From Arthrobacter sp. StoSoilB19 (GTDB lineage Bacteria; Actinomycetota; Actinomycetes; Actinomycetales; Micrococcaceae), in contig NZ_AP024650.1 of NCBI RefSeq assembly GCF_019977275.1, positions 3,410,001 through 3,474,000 on the forward strand: a stretch of DNA of 64,000 nucleotides, read 5' to 3'. Shown here in pieces: positions 18,244 to 27,220 of this stretch; position 1 is the stretch's first letter, and each line of letters opens with the position of its first letter. The notes beneath the pieces are model-generated. The model did not search any database and had not been told where the DNA came from. It was given only the letters and a program-made list of their open reading frames with translations. The translations under genes were made by a program, and so were the position numbers.

Positions 18244-19289
18244 CCTTCCGCCCTGCCTTTCCCGGCCCCGTCGCCGGCACTGACATCGCCACTGTCACTC
18301 TCCGCCCGGTCGCTGTACACGAACCGCGCCAGTTCGGACACCGGTTCCGGCGTCCCGTTCTCGGCGAACCCGACGGCGGTGCTGATCTCCGCGTCCACGT
18401 CCGCCGTAAGTGCGGCCCAGTCCTTCTCCGGCAGCCGTCCCGCCGCCCGCATGGCACCCTGCAGCAGGCTGATGGGGTCCCGTTCCATCCACTGCGCCAC
18501 CTCGGCTTTCTCCCGGTACAGCTCCGGATCGAACATGGAGTGGGCGCGGAAGCGGTACGTGCGCAGTTCCAGGAAGTGCGGGCCGCCGCCGGACCGGACG
18601 GCGTCCACGGCACGCCTGGCTGCTTCCTCGACCGCGAGCACGTCCATGCCGTCCACGGCCCAGGCGGGGATTTCATACCCGGCGGCCTTGAGCGCGATGT
18701 CCGTCTGGGACTCGGAACGGCCCAGCGCGGTTCCCATGGCGTAAAGGTTGTTTTCGCAGCAGAACAGCACCGGCAGCTGCCACAGCGCTGCCAGGTTCAT
18801 GCTTTCGTGGAACTCGCCTTCGGCCACCGCGCCTTCGCCGAAGAAGCAGACGGTGACCCGCTGGCGCCCGGACATCCGGTCCGCGAGCGCCAGGCCGACG
18901 GCAAGCGGCAGACCCCCTGCCACGATCGCGTTTCCGCCGTAGAAGCGGGTGGCGGCGTCGAAGAGGTGCATGGATCCGCCGCGGCCGCGGCAGCATCCCT
19001 CCGCGTGGCCGTACATTTCGGCCAGAATGGCTCCGGCGGAGACGCCGCGAAGGAGGGCGTGCCCGTGTTCCCGGTAGGTGGCCACCACGGCATCCCCGGG
19101 TGCCAGGGTTTCCATTACCCCGGCCGCCACGGCTTCCTCGCCGATGTAGACGTGCAGGAAGCCGCGGATTTTGGCGGCGCTGTACAGCTCGATGCATTTT
19201 TCCTCGAGCCGGCGCACCCGCAGCATCTGCCGCAGCAGGTGGAGGGCATGCTCCGCGTCCGGGACGGCCTGGTTCTTGAGGGTACTCAC
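18240..19289 (-). CDS. 2-oxo acid dehydrogenase E1 alpha subunit
   Basis: 349-residue E1 alpha subunit. Motifs: [20 protein letters not shown], the [11 protein letters not shown] and [11 protein letters not shown] segments, and the thiamine diphosphate motif [18 protein letters not shown] followed by [16 protein letters not shown]. The regulatory loop reads [10 protein letters not shown]. These features fit the pyruvate/acetoin dehydrogenase group. The C-terminal 25 residues are Asp/Gly-rich and not conserved. The start overlaps the stop of the acyl-CoA synthetase gene by 4 nt, so acid activation and 2-oxo acid cleavage are probably made together. Confidence 0.9.
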   Translation of the reverse strand: MSTLKNQAVPDAEHALHLLRQMLRVRRLEEKCIELYSAAKIRGFLHVYIGEEAVAAGVMETLAPGDAVVATYREHGHALLRGVSAGAILAEMYGHAEGCCRGRGGSMHLFDAATRFYGGNAIVAGGLPLAVGLALADRMSGRQRVTVCFFGEGAVAEGEFHESMNLAALWQLPVLFCCENNLYAMGTALGRSESQTDIALKAAGYEIPAWAVDGMDVLAVEEAARRAVDAVRSGGGPHFLELRTYRFRAHSMFDPELYREKAEVAQWMERDPISLLQGAMRAAGRLPEKDWAALTADVDAEISTAVGFAENGTPEPVSELARFVYSDRAESDSGDVSAGDGAGKGRAEG

Positions 19290-21121
19290 GGCTGGTCCTT
19301 CAGTGTCATGGCCGGTCCTGCCGGTGATTCCAGTGTTGAGGTGTCGCCTTCGGGCAGCCCCAGCTCGCGGGATTTGAGGAGCCGCCGCAGGATCTTGCCG
19401 CTGCGGGTCTTGGGCAGGGTGGCGGTGAAGTCGAGCAGCCGGGGTGCCACGGCGGCGCCCAGGCGTTTCCGCGCGAACCCGATGATGTCAAGCTGCAGCT
19501 CCTCCGTGGGCTCGTTGCCAGGCTTGAGCTCCACGAAGGCCTTGACCACTTCGCCGGCCACGGGGTCCGGCACGCCGATCACGCCCGCTTCGGCGACGGC
19601 CGGGTGCTCCATCAGGCAGCTTTCCACTTCGAAGGGCCCGATCAGGTGGCCGGAGGACTTGATCACGTCGTCGCCGCGGCCCACGAACCAGAAGTAGCCG
19701 TCGCCGTCGCGCTTTGCCAGGTCCCCGGTGAGGTACCAGCCGCCGGCGAAGCACCGCCGGTACCGTTCCTCCTCGTTGAGGTAGCCGCGGAACATGGACG
19801 GCCAGCCGGGCCGCAGCGCCAGCTCCCCCATGGCGTCCGGCTCGGTGACCAGGACCGCCTGGCCGTCCCGGAGCACGGGCTTGCCGTCGGCGTCCCGGGC
19901 CACCAGGGCGGCCTCGATGCCGGGCAGTGGCCGGCCCATGGAGCCCGGACGGATGTCCATGGCGGGGTAGTTGGCGATCATGATCCCGCCCGTTTCGGTC
20001 TGCCACCAGTTGTCGTGCACCGGCAGGCCCAGCACGTCCTGGCCCCACACCACTGCCTCGGGGTTCAGCGGCTCCCCCACGCTGGCGATGAAGCGCAACG
20101 CGGAGAGGTCATGGCCGGCGGCTCGTTCCGCGCCTGCCTTCATGAGCATCCGCAGGGCCGTGGGGGCGGTGTACCAGACGGTGACGCGCTGCTCCGCGAG
20201 GATGCGGTACCAGCGGTCGGCGTCCAGCTCCTCCTCGTCCACGATGGCGGTGACCCCGTGCACCAGCGGCGCGATGATGCCGTAGGACGTGCCGGTCACC
20301 CAGCCGGGATCGGCGGTGCACCAGTAGATGTCATCGGGGTGCAGGTCCAGCGCGTAGAGGCCGGTGGCATAGTGGGCCGCGACGGCGCCATGGACATGGA
20401 TGGCGCCCTTGGGCGTGCCCGTGGTGCCGCTGGTGAAGTGCAGCAGGGCCATGTCCTCCGGCTGGGTGTCCGCGACCGCGTCGATTGGGTCAGCCCCAGC
20501 CAGGAGCCGGGCCAGGTCCAGGGTTCCCGGTTCGGGGCTGCCGTCCGCGTCCACCAGCAGGACGTGGCGGAGTTCGGGAAGGGTGTCCCGGAGCGGCGCA
20601 ACCTTTTTGCGGTAGAGCGTTTTGGTGGTCACCAGTACCCGGCCGGCCCCCAGGTGCAGCCGCTGCCGGACAGGCCCGGGGCCAAAGGCGGAAAAGAGCG
20701 GGCAGAAGACGCTGCCGTTCTTGAAGGTGCCCAGCACGGCCGCGTACAGCCCGGGGCTGCGGCCCAGGAGCGAGAAGACCCGCTCGCCCCGCCCCACCCC
20801 AAGGCTTCGAAGTACGGCGGCGAACCTGTTGGTCTGGTCCGCAAGGTCGCCGTAGCTCATGGACCGGGTGCCGCCGTCGGCCTGCACAAAGCGCAGGGCT
20901 TCCTTGCCGCCGCGGCCTTCCGCCACGTGGCGGTCAACGGCCTCGTAGGCAATGTTGAGGCCGCGGCCGCCGGGCAGCCCGGCCAGCGCCTGCCGTGCCT
21001 GGTCCCAGCTGAAGTCCCGCCGGGCGGCATCATAATCGGCCAAATTGGGCTGGACCGGGAAGGCTGCCACGTCCTTGGTGATGGCAGGCCAGCGCGTGGA
21101 CCCCTCGATTCCGGTGGCCAT
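19286..21121 (-). CDS. acetyl-CoA synthetase-like acyl-CoA synthetase
   Basis: AMP-forming acyl-CoA synthetase of 611 residues from ATG 21121, which follows GAGGAG; an ATG at 21142 is the alternative. Motifs: phosphate loop [36 protein letters not shown] (acetyl-CoA synthetase-type), [20 protein letters not shown], and the C-terminal [13 protein letters not shown], whose last lysine of SGK is the catalytic and acetylation-regulated residue in the family. It joins a short-chain acid, probably acetate, to CoA with ATP. It lies 52 bp downstream of the esterase-like gene and is coupled to E1 alpha. Confidence 0.87.
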   Translation of the reverse strand: MATGIEGSTRWPAITKDVAAFPVQPNLADYDAARRDFSWDQARQALAGLPGGRGLNIAYEAVDRHVAEGRGGKEALRFVQADGGTRSMSYGDLADQTNRFAAVLRSLGVGRGERVFSLLGRSPGLYAAVLGTFKNGSVFCPLFSAFGPGPVRQRLHLGAGRVLVTTKTLYRKKVAPLRDTLPELRHVLLVDADGSPEPGTLDLARLLAGADPIDAVADTQPEDMALLHFTSGTTGTPKGAIHVHGAVAAHYATGLYALDLHPDDIYWCTADPGWVTGTSYGIIAPLVHGVTAIVDEEELDADRWYRILAEQRVTVWYTAPTALRMLMKAGAERAAGHDLSALRFIASVGEPLNPEAVVWGQDVLGLPVHDNWWQTETGGIMIANYPAMDIRPGSMGRPLPGIEAALVARDADGKPVLRDGQAVLVTEPDAMGELALRPGWPSMFRGYLNEEERYRRCFAGGWYLTGDLAKRDGDGYFWFVGRGDDVIKSSGHLIGPFEVESCLMEHPAVAEAGVIGVPDPVAGEVVKAFVELKPGNEPTEELQLDIIGFARKRLGAAVAPRLLDFTATLPKTRSGKILRRLLKSRELGLPEGDTSTLESPAGPAMTLKDQP

Positions 21122-21173
21122 GGTGCTCCTCTGGTCCATCATGTTCCTTTGTTATGGGTGGAACCGCTGTGGG

Positions 21174-22508
21174 CTAGAACCCCGAGGGCCCGGTTTCGAG
21201 CTCCGGTTCGCCGGGCTGGTACTCGTGGTGCAGCGGCCGCAGGGCCTCGGTCCGCGGATGCCAGAACAGCGCGTCGTAACGGTCGCCCATCCGGGTGGGC
21301 ACATAGTTGCCCCTCTCCCGGCGTGGGTAGTACACCACGCCGATGGCCCGGTGCCCGCGCCAGGACGTCAGCCACCGCCCGGCCCGTTCCGGCCCGAACA
21401 CCAGCACCGACGGTTCGCCCAGCGCCTCGTGGAGGAGGTCCTCGTGGCTCCCGTGCACTGCGGCCGGAACATCCATGGTCCACTCCGGCGAACCCCAGGA
21501 TTCGGCGGCCGTAACGGACCCGGAGTAGGACGCGAACCCGGCCAGCACCACCTGTCCCGGGTGGCGCTGGCGGACCAGCTGGCCGACGTTGACCATGCCG
21601 TCAAGCGCCATGTCCGTGGCCCGCGCGTCGCCGACGTGCGTGTTGTGCGCCCACACCAGCCCCTTGGATGCCGGCCCGTGGTGGGCGGCGATGCGTTCGA
21701 TGGTGTCGCTCATGTGGTGGTCGCGGATGTTCCAGGACTGCTGGTCGCCGCGCACCATGGTCCGGTAATAGCGCTCGGCGTTGGTGGCCACGATGGCGTT
21801 CTGGATGGCGTCGAAGGCCGCCGGATCGTCCTGCATCCGGCCCAGCGTCCGCCGCCGGACTTCCGCCAGCAATGCCACCACGTCCGCTTCACAGGACTGC
21901 GGCACCAGCCGGTTGCTCATGGCATACCGCTGCGGGTCCTCCCGGAACGGGATAAAGCAGTGCCAGGCCTGCAGGGCGGACGGGAGGGCGTCGGCGGCGT
22001 TGGCCTCCAGCCAGGCGAAGATTTCCCGCAGCGAGTCCCACAGCGAATAGACGTCCAGGCCATAGAAGCCCGTCCGCTGGTGTTCGGGCAGGCGGAGGTT
22101 CCATTCGCGCAGCGAGGTGAGGAATTCGGCCACCTCGTGGTTGGCCCACATCCACGTGGGCCACCGTTCGAATCCGGCCAGCAGCCGGCGCGCGTCCATC
22201 TCCTGTCCGGATTCCCCCCGGACCCAGCGGTTGATGCGCCAGCAGTCCGGCCAGTCGCCTTCCACACCGATCCAGGTGAAGCCGTACTCTTCGATCAGCC
22301 GGCGGCTCAGCAGCGCCCGCCAGTGGTAATACTCCTGGGTGCCGTGGGATGCCTCGCCCAGGCACACGAAACGGGCCGGGGCGGCGAGGCGGACCAGCGG
22401 TTCGAGGTCGTCGGCGGTGGCCAGCGGGTGGGCGAGGCTGCGGATTTGGCCGGCTTCCGCCGCCCGTTCCCCGCCGTGTTCATCCCGGTTGCCCTGGGCC
22501 GCCGTCAT
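21174..22508 (-). CDS. erythromycin esterase-like protein
   Basis: 444-residue member of the EreA/succinoglycan biosynthesis SucB-like esterase family. Conserved histidine and glutamate motifs are present: CLGEASHGTQEYYHWR, WIGVEGDWPDCWRINRWV, MWANHEVAEFL and VWAHNTHVGDARATDM. Despite the family name, chromosomal members without a resistance context have no proven macrolide activity, and no macrolide gene is nearby. Its start overlaps the upstream fusion gene by 4 nt. Erythromycin-esterase-like and phosphoribosyltransferase genes often sit together, but their joint role is unknown. Confidence 0.85.
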   Translation of the reverse strand: MTAAQGNRDEHGGERAAEAGQIRSLAHPLATADDLEPLVRLAAPARFVCLGEASHGTQEYYHWRALLSRRLIEEYGFTWIGVEGDWPDCWRINRWVRGESGQEMDARRLLAGFERWPTWMWANHEVAEFLTSLREWNLRLPEHQRTGFYGLDVYSLWDSLREIFAWLEANAADALPSALQAWHCFIPFREDPQRYAMSNRLVPQSCEADVVALLAEVRRRTLGRMQDDPAAFDAIQNAIVATNAERYYRTMVRGDQQSWNIRDHHMSDTIERIAAHHGPASKGLVWAHNTHVGDARATDMALDGMVNVGQLVRQRHPGQVVLAGFASYSGSVTAAESWGSPEWTMDVPAAVHGSHEDLLHEALGEPSVLVFGPERAGRWLTSWRGHRAIGVVYYPRRERGNYVPTRMGDRYDALFWHPRTEALRPLHHEYQPGEPELETGPSGF

Positions 22509-23854
22509 TCCCTGGCCTCCGGCCGGGCGCGCCCCACCGGGGACGGCAGGAGGTACTGCCGGAACCAGTCCGCGGCCAGGGTGGCCGCCATGGCCAGGGT
22601 GCCCGGTTCCTCGAACAGGTGGGTGGCCCCGGGAACGATCTCCAGCCGCGTGGGGGCATGCATCTGGGCCATGGCCTGGCGGTTGAGGGCCAGCACCTGG
22701 GTGTCCGCCCCGCCCACGATCAGCAGGGTGGGGGCCTTCACGGCGGGAAGCCGCGGCCCGGCAAGGTCCGGCCGGCCGCCCCTGGAGACGACGGCCTCAA
22801 CCTGGGCGCCGGGCTCGGCTGCAGCCCACAGAGCGGCGCCGGCCCCGGTGCTTGCGCCGAAGTAGCCGATCCGGCCGGCGGATCCGTCGTGGCGCGCTTC
22901 CAGCCAATGGGTGGCGGAGGAGAGGCGCTGGGCCAGCAGGGCGATATCGAACACGTTGGCCCGGTTCACCTCCTCCTGGGGTGTGAGCAGGTCAAGGAGC
23001 AGGGTGCCAAGGCCGGCCCCATGCAGGACGGAGGCCACGAAGCGGTTGCGCGGGCTGTGCCGGCTGCTGCCGCTGCCGTGGGCAAAGAGGACCGTGCCGT
23101 CACACCTGGCGGGCAGGTAGAGGCTGCCCCGCAGTGTCACCGTTCCCGCCGGAATCTCAACATTCTCTTCCAGGCTCCCGTCTTCCCCTTCCTCGGCGCG
23201 GTGGCGGGGCGGGGACGCGGCGGCGTCGAGCAGCTGCACCACCTCGCCATCCTCCGTGGGCGAGAAGTCGTGGTAGTAGTAGCCCACGGCCTGGAAGTTT
23301 TGGGGTGAAAGCAGGCAGACGACGTCGTCCGGTTCCTTGAGCTCCACGACGGCGCGGGCGGGGGCAACAGGAACGGCAAGGATGACTCTTGCCGCACCGA
23401 GTTGCCGGGCCACCTGGCAGGCCGCCCTGGCGGTGGAGCCGGTGGCGATGCCGTCATCCACGATGATGGCCGTGCGGCCGGTGAGGTCGATGCGCCGGCG
23501 CCCCTGGCGGAACCGCGCCACCCTGCTTTCCAACAGGGCGCGTTCATGCCGTTCAACCTGCTGCAGGTCCTCCTGGGTCACCCGGGCCATGGAAATGGTG
23601 CGCGGATCCAGGACCCGGACATTTCCCTCCCCGATGGCTCCCATGGCCACCTCGGGCTGGAACGGAACCCCCAGTTTCCGCACCACGATCACATCCAGCG
23701 GCGCGTCCAGGGCCTTGGCTACCTCGAACGCCACCGGGACGCCGCCCCGGGGCAGTCCCAGCACCACAACGTCCTTTCCGCGCAGGGGGGCGAGCCGTTT
23801 ACCCAGCCGCCGCCCGGCGTCGGACCTGTCATGAAACGCAACCATAGCCATCAC
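22505..23854 (-). CDS. phosphoribosyltransferase fused to dienelactone-type hydrolase
   Basis: 449-residue two-domain protein from GTG 23854. Residues 1-215 are a type I phosphoribosyltransferase: LGLPRGGVPVAFEVAKAL, the DVIVVRKLGVPFQPEVAMGA flexible region and the PRPP-binding loop AIIVDDGIATGSTARAA. Residues 230-449 are an alpha/beta hydrolase with VLFAHGSGSSRHSPRN, the nucleophile elbow YFGASTGAGA, and a later VGGADTQVLALN (acid) and GATHLFEEPG (His). The hydrolase resembles dienelactone hydrolase-like proteins. How the two activities cooperate is not known. It overlaps both neighbours by 4 nt. Confidence 0.85.
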   Translation of the reverse strand: MMAMVAFHDRSDAGRRLGKRLAPLRGKDVVVLGLPRGGVPVAFEVAKALDAPLDVIVVRKLGVPFQPEVAMGAIGEGNVRVLDPRTISMARVTQEDLQQVERHERALLESRVARFRQGRRRIDLTGRTAIIVDDGIATGSTARAACQVARQLGAARVILAVPVAPARAVVELKEPDDVVCLLSPQNFQAVGYYYHDFSPTEDGEVVQLLDAAASPPRHRAEEGEDGSLEENVEIPAGTVTLRGSLYLPARCDGTVLFAHGSGSSRHSPRNRFVASVLHGAGLGTLLLDLLTPQEEVNRANVFDIALLAQRLSSATHWLEARHDGSAGRIGYFGASTGAGAALWAAAEPGAQVEAVVSRGGRPDLAGPRLPAVKAPTLLIVGGADTQVLALNRQAMAQMHAPTRLEIVPGATHLFEEPGTLAMAATLAADWFRQYLLPSPVGRARPEARE

Positions 23855-24198
23855 CCGTTATGCGTGATTTCTTCCCCGGGCAGGGCTCCAGCCGCCGGGC
23901 TCCAGGACATTCGAAGGACAAAATGGGCGTCGGAACTGCTCTTTGCAATCACCGCCCCTGCGTCCCCCGCGAGCTTCACCCCGAACTCGATCTCTATTTG
24001 TTCGGGGGTGAGTTCCGCCATGGCCTCCAGTGCTGCGCGGGCAGCCGGGCGGACGCTGGCAAGAGCGTCTTCCAGCCGCCTGCCTGTGTCCAGGATCCCC
24101 TGTTCATTGCGGGCAGGATGGTCCACGCCGTAGCTGTCGTCCGCAGTCTCAACCAGCACTGTTCCGGAGCCCACTTCGTAACGCAGCACTTCAGTCAT
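23851..24198 (-). CDS. CU044_2847 (Trypco1-like) protein
   Basis: 115-residue protein matching the CU044_2847 family, also called trypsin-co-occurring domain 1. The family pattern is seen in VLVETADD, GRRLEDALASVRPAARAALEAMAELTPEQIEIEFGVKLAGDAGAVIAKSSSDAHFVL read as successive short segments, with the helix followed by beta strands. Such domains occur near proteases and in predicted conflict or signalling gene clusters; no biochemical role is established. It shares a 4-nt overlap with the fusion gene downstream and lies 14 bp after the SPW gene. Confidence 0.75.
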   Translation of the reverse strand: MTEVLRYEVGSGTVLVETADDSYGVDHPARNEQGILDTGRRLEDALASVRPAARAALEAMAELTPEQIEIEFGVKLAGDAGAVIAKSSSDAHFVLRMSWSPAAGALPGEEITHNG

Positions 24199-24212
24199 GG
24201 CGGATGCCTCCG

Positions 24213-24569
24213 CTAATGCGAGATGCGGAGATTGTGATGGGCTTCCGTGCTGGGCTTAATGGCCACCGCGGTGACCACCAGCGCTACTGCCCCGGCGATC
24301 CACGATGTCCATGCAGCGCCCGTCGCGCCCGTGTAGGACCCCACCCACGGCGAGAGGACCAGCGCAGCGGCCAGCACGGCCTGTGCCCATTCCATCGCCG
24401 GCATTCCCGGCATGGCCAGGTTGATGACGCCGCTGACCACCAGGAGCCCACCGAAGAGGAGCATGAGCGTGGTGGACATGTTCTGCTGCCGCGTCCACAG
24501 GACCGCAATAGCGGTGAAGAGACCGGCGGCGACTGCTACGTAGTCCTGCCACCGATACCACTTTTTCAC
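24213..24569 (-). CDS. SPW-repeat membrane protein
   Basis: 118-residue membrane protein from GTG 24569, which is preceded by AAAGGAAAG at good spacing. Four hydrophobic segments are seen: DYVAVAAGLFTAIAVLWT, TLMLLFGGLLVVSGVINLA, EWAQAVLAAALVLSPWVGS and SWIAGAVALVVTAVAI. The segment LVLSPWVGSYT contains the Ser-Pro-Trp that names the SPW family, whose function is unknown. It is the first gene of a minus-strand run of ten genes and is divergent from the PadR regulator gene. Confidence 0.8.
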   Translation of the reverse strand: MKKWYRWQDYVAVAAGLFTAIAVLWTRQQNMSTTLMLLFGGLLVVSGVINLAMPGMPAMEWAQAVLAAALVLSPWVGSYTGATGAAWTSWIAGAVALVVTAVAIKPSTEAHHNLRISH

Positions 24570-24696
24570 TGAACTTTCCTTTCTGTTGCGGGCGGCACGC
24601 CCTGTGCGTGTCCGCCCCGCAGGCCCCAGCTTCCCGCGGTTTAAGTCAACGCCCGGCAACAGCGGGGTGCTAGGGCAGAAAGACCTACGAGGCCCT

Positions 24697-24752
24697 TGCG
24701 CTCCTGGTACTCAGTGATACTATCTACTGGTAGTCAGCACCACTAAGTAGTA
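24697..24752 (+). promoter_or_regulatory. promoter and likely PadR operator
   Basis: A -35-like TTGCGC (24697-24702) and -10-like TACTAT (24719-24724) are 16 bp apart. Around and after them lie ACTATCTACTGGTAGT and ACTAAGTAGT, related ACTAC/GTAGT half-sites like those bound by PadR proteins. Autoregulation of the following operon is inferred. Confidence 0.5.
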
Positions 24753-24766
24753 ATGAGGAGCCCCCA

Positions 24767-25123
24767 ATGGGCAAGCAAATGACCGAGATGCTCAAGGGCA
24801 CCCTGGAGGGCATCGTCCTTGCCATCCTCGCCGCGCAGCCCGCCTACGGGTACGAAATAACGGCCCGGCTGCGGGAGGAGGGCTTCGCCGACATTGTCGA
24901 GGGCACGGTGTACGCGCTGCTGGTCCGCTTAGAACAGCGCGGCCTCGTGGACGTCGCAAAGGTCCCATCCGAAAAGGGGCCACCCCGCAAGGTCTACACA
25001 CTGAACACGGCAGGCAGCGCCTACCTGGACGAGTTCTGGAGCACCTGGAGCTTCATCGCCGAACGGATAGAGCACCTTCACCACAACAAGAAACAGCCTC
25101 AGGAAAAAGGAGAACAACCATGA
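24767..25123 (+). CDS. PadR-family transcriptional regulator
   Basis: 118-residue PadR repressor from ATG 24767, with GAGGAG upstream. The winged helix (about 8-85) reads MLKGTLEGIVLAILAAQPAYGYEI, then EGTVYALLVRLEQRGLV and GPPRKVYTLNTAGSAYL, all PadR hallmarks; the C-terminal helix would mediate dimer formation. PadR proteins of this short type usually repress an adjacent multidrug ABC transporter and are released by its substrate. The stop overlaps the DUF1048 start by 4 nt. Confidence 0.88.
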   Translation: MGKQMTEMLKGTLEGIVLAILAAQPAYGYEITARLREEGFADIVEGTVYALLVRLEQRGLVDVAKVPSEKGPPRKVYTLNTAGSAYLDEFWSTWSFIAERIEHLHHNKKQPQEKGEQP

Positions 25124-25485
25124 CGCAGGGATGGATCGAGAAAGTCACCGGCCCGTTCGACGACAAGAAGCGCTGGCGCCAGTACAAGGCGCGCAAAGAG
25201 CAGCTGCCCGGCAGCTACCGCACCACCATTGACGCCCTTGAGCGCTATTTCACCTATGCCGGGGCCATCGTCAAGGGCGACGTCCTCATGCAAATGCTCG
25301 AAGACCTGGCGGACCTGGTGGAAGGGGCCGCCGCTGACGGTACGGCCATTCGGGACATCGTGGGGGACGATCCGGTGGAGTTCGCCGAAACCTTCATCAG
25401 CAACTACTCCGACGGCCAGTGGATCAACAAGGAGCGGCAGCGCCTGACGGACTCCATCAACAGGGCCGCCGCCGACGGCGCCTGA
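25120..25485 (+). CDS. DUF1048 protein
   Basis: 121-residue cytoplasmic protein of the DUF1048 family. It is helical and charged: KKRWRQYKARKEQLPGSYR, then TIDALERYFTYAGAIVKGDV, MLEDLADLVEGAAADG and VGDDPVEFAETFISNY. DUF1048 genes typically lie between a PadR regulator and a drug-type ABC transporter, as here. The biochemical role is unknown. Confidence 0.87.
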   Translation: MTQGWIEKVTGPFDDKKRWRQYKARKEQLPGSYRTTIDALERYFTYAGAIVKGDVLMQMLEDLADLVEGAAADGTAIRDIVGDDPVEFAETFISNYSDGQWINKERQRLTDSINRAAADGA

Positions 25486-25510
25486 CCACCGCCACGGGAA
25501 AGGACCGGCC

Positions 25511-26326
25511 ATGACCCATGACCAGGCCCCGGCACCCGCCATCCGGGTACAGGGCATCGAAAAGTCGTTCAAGGGCCTGCGCGTTCTGCGGGGCGTCCAC
25601 TTCGACGTGCCGCCGGGAAGCATATTCGCGCTCCTGGGCTCCAACGGCGCCGGAAAGACCACGCTGGTGCGCATCCTGTCCACGCTGCTGCGGGCGGATG
25701 CGGGCACCGCCATGGTGAACGGGTACGACGCCGGCGCGGAGCCGGAGGGCGTGCGCGGCTCCATCAGCCTCACAGGCCAGTTCGCCGCGGTGGACGACGT
25801 GCTGACCGGGCGGGAAAACCTGGTGCTGATGGCCAGGCTGCGGCACCTGCGGAGCCCTGGGGAGATTGCCGGCCAGCTCCTTGCCAGGTTTTCCCTCACC
25901 GAGGCCGGGAACCGCAGGGTGTCCACCTACTCCGGCGGGATGCGCCGGAGACTGGACATCGCCATGAGCCTGGTTGGCAGCCCGCCGGTCATCATCCTGG
26001 ACGAGCCCACCACCGGCCTGGACCCGCAGGCCCGCCTTGACGTCTGGCAGACCGTGCGCCAACTTGCTGCCCGCGGAACCACGGTGCTGCTCACCACGCA
26101 GTACCTCGAGGAGGCCGAACACCTGGCCGACCGGATAGCCATCCTGCACCAGGGCACCATCATCAGGAACGGAACCCTGGCCGAACTCAAGCGGCTGCTT
26201 CCGGCCGCCACGGTGGAATACGTCGAGAAGCAGCCCTCGCTGGAGGACGTCTTCCTCGCCCTCGTCGGGGACCCGGCCAAGGACGGCTCCGAAAGCACCA
26301 CCGGCGCACGAAAGGAAATGCCATGA
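25511..26326 (+). CDS. ABC transporter ATP-binding protein, drug-resistance type
   Basis: 271-residue ATPase of the DrrA group. Walker A is LGSNGAGKTTLV, the signature is YSGGMRRRLDIAMSL, Walker B is VIILDEPTTGLDPQ, and the switch region reads LLTTQYLEEAEHLADRI, with Gln in place of the usual His, as in DrrA-type proteins. The C-terminal 40 residues (VEYVEKQPSLEDVFLALVG) are the usual accessory segment. It powers export through the adjacent permease. A GGAAAGGA site precedes the start, and the stop overlaps the permease gene by 4 nt. Confidence 0.92.
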   Translation: MTHDQAPAPAIRVQGIEKSFKGLRVLRGVHFDVPPGSIFALLGSNGAGKTTLVRILSTLLRADAGTAMVNGYDAGAEPEGVRGSISLTGQFAAVDDVLTGRENLVLMARLRHLRSPGEIAGQLLARFSLTEAGNRRVSTYSGGMRRRLDIAMSLVGSPPVIILDEPTTGLDPQARLDVWQTVRQLAARGTTVLLTTQYLEEAEHLADRIAILHQGTIIRNGTLAELKRLLPAATVEYVEKQPSLEDVFLALVGDPAKDGSESTTGARKEMP

Positions 26327-27087
26327 CCACCCATATCCTCAGCGACACACGGGTCCTGGCCGGACGCTCGCTCCGCCATATCCTGCGCAGCCCGGACACC
26401 ATCATCACCACCGCCGTCACACCGGTGGCCATGATGCTGTTGTTCGTCTACGTGTTCGGCGGCGCGATCAACACCGGCTCCGGCGGCCCGTACGTCAACT
26501 ACCTGCTCCCCGGGATCATGCTCATCACCATCTCGTCCGGCGTCGCCTACACCGCCTACCGGTTGTTCCTGGACCTGCAGGGCGGCATATTCGAACGGTT
26601 CACCTCCATGCCGGTGGCCAGGGGCAGCGTCCTGTGGGCCCACGTGCTCACGTCACTGGCCGCCAACTTCGGGGCACTGGCCGCCGTGGTGGGCGTTGCG
26701 CTGCTGATGGGATTCCGCAGCGGAGCCTCCGTGGCCGCCTGGCTCGCCGTCGTCGGAATCCTCGCCCTCTTCACGCTGGCACTGACCTGGATCGCCGTGA
26801 TCGCCGGGCTGCTGGCGAAAACCGTGGACGGGGCCAGCGGTTTCAGCTACCCGCTGATTTTCCTGCCGTTCATCAGCTCCGCTTTTGTTCCCACCGGTTC
26901 CATGCCCGGCCCGGTGGCCTGGTTCGCCGAGAACCAGCCGGTGACGTCCATCGTCGATGCCATCCGTGCCTTGCTGGCGCAGGAAGCCGTGGGCAGCGGC
27001 ATTTGGACGGCCCTGGCCTGGCTGGCGGGACTTCTCGTGGCAGCCAGCGCAGTCGCCGCCGCCGTATACCGCCGAAAGTTCACCTGA
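26323..27087 (+). CDS. ABC-2 type transporter permease
   Basis: 254-residue ABC-2 permease of the DrrB type with six hydrophobic segments. Characteristic parts are AGRSLRHILRSPDTIITTAVTP at the N-terminus, the FERFTSMPVARGSVLWAHVL cytoplasmic helix, PLIFLPFISSAFVPTGSMPG and WFAENQPVTSIVDAIRALL. With the preceding ATPase it should form an exporter for a hydrophobic compound or drug; substrate unknown. The PadR-DUF1048-ATPase-permease order is a well-known actinobacterial and firmicute arrangement. Confidence 0.9.
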   Translation: MTTHILSDTRVLAGRSLRHILRSPDTIITTAVTPVAMMLLFVYVFGGAINTGSGGPYVNYLLPGIMLITISSGVAYTAYRLFLDLQGGIFERFTSMPVARGSVLWAHVLTSLAANFGALAAVVGVALLMGFRSGASVAAWLAVVGILALFTLALTWIAVIAGLLAKTVDGASGFSYPLIFLPFISSAFVPTGSMPGPVAWFAENQPVTSIVDAIRALLAQEAVGSGIWTALAWLAGLLVAASAVAAAVYRRKFT

Positions 27088-27220
27088 ACCCGGCACCGGC
27101 GGCAACCCGGAACCTGATTCACTGCCAACTCACAGCGATTGCCCCTGCACAACTCGGCATCTGTATGCAAGAGTGGCGTCAACGCTGGGGCGCTGTAGAG
27201 ACCGACGACAGGGGCCGCGT

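Noticed and set aside
21174..22508. macrolide resistance gene
   Set aside because: The protein is of the erythromycin-esterase family, but it sits in a metabolic operon without other resistance genes, so resistance is not supported.
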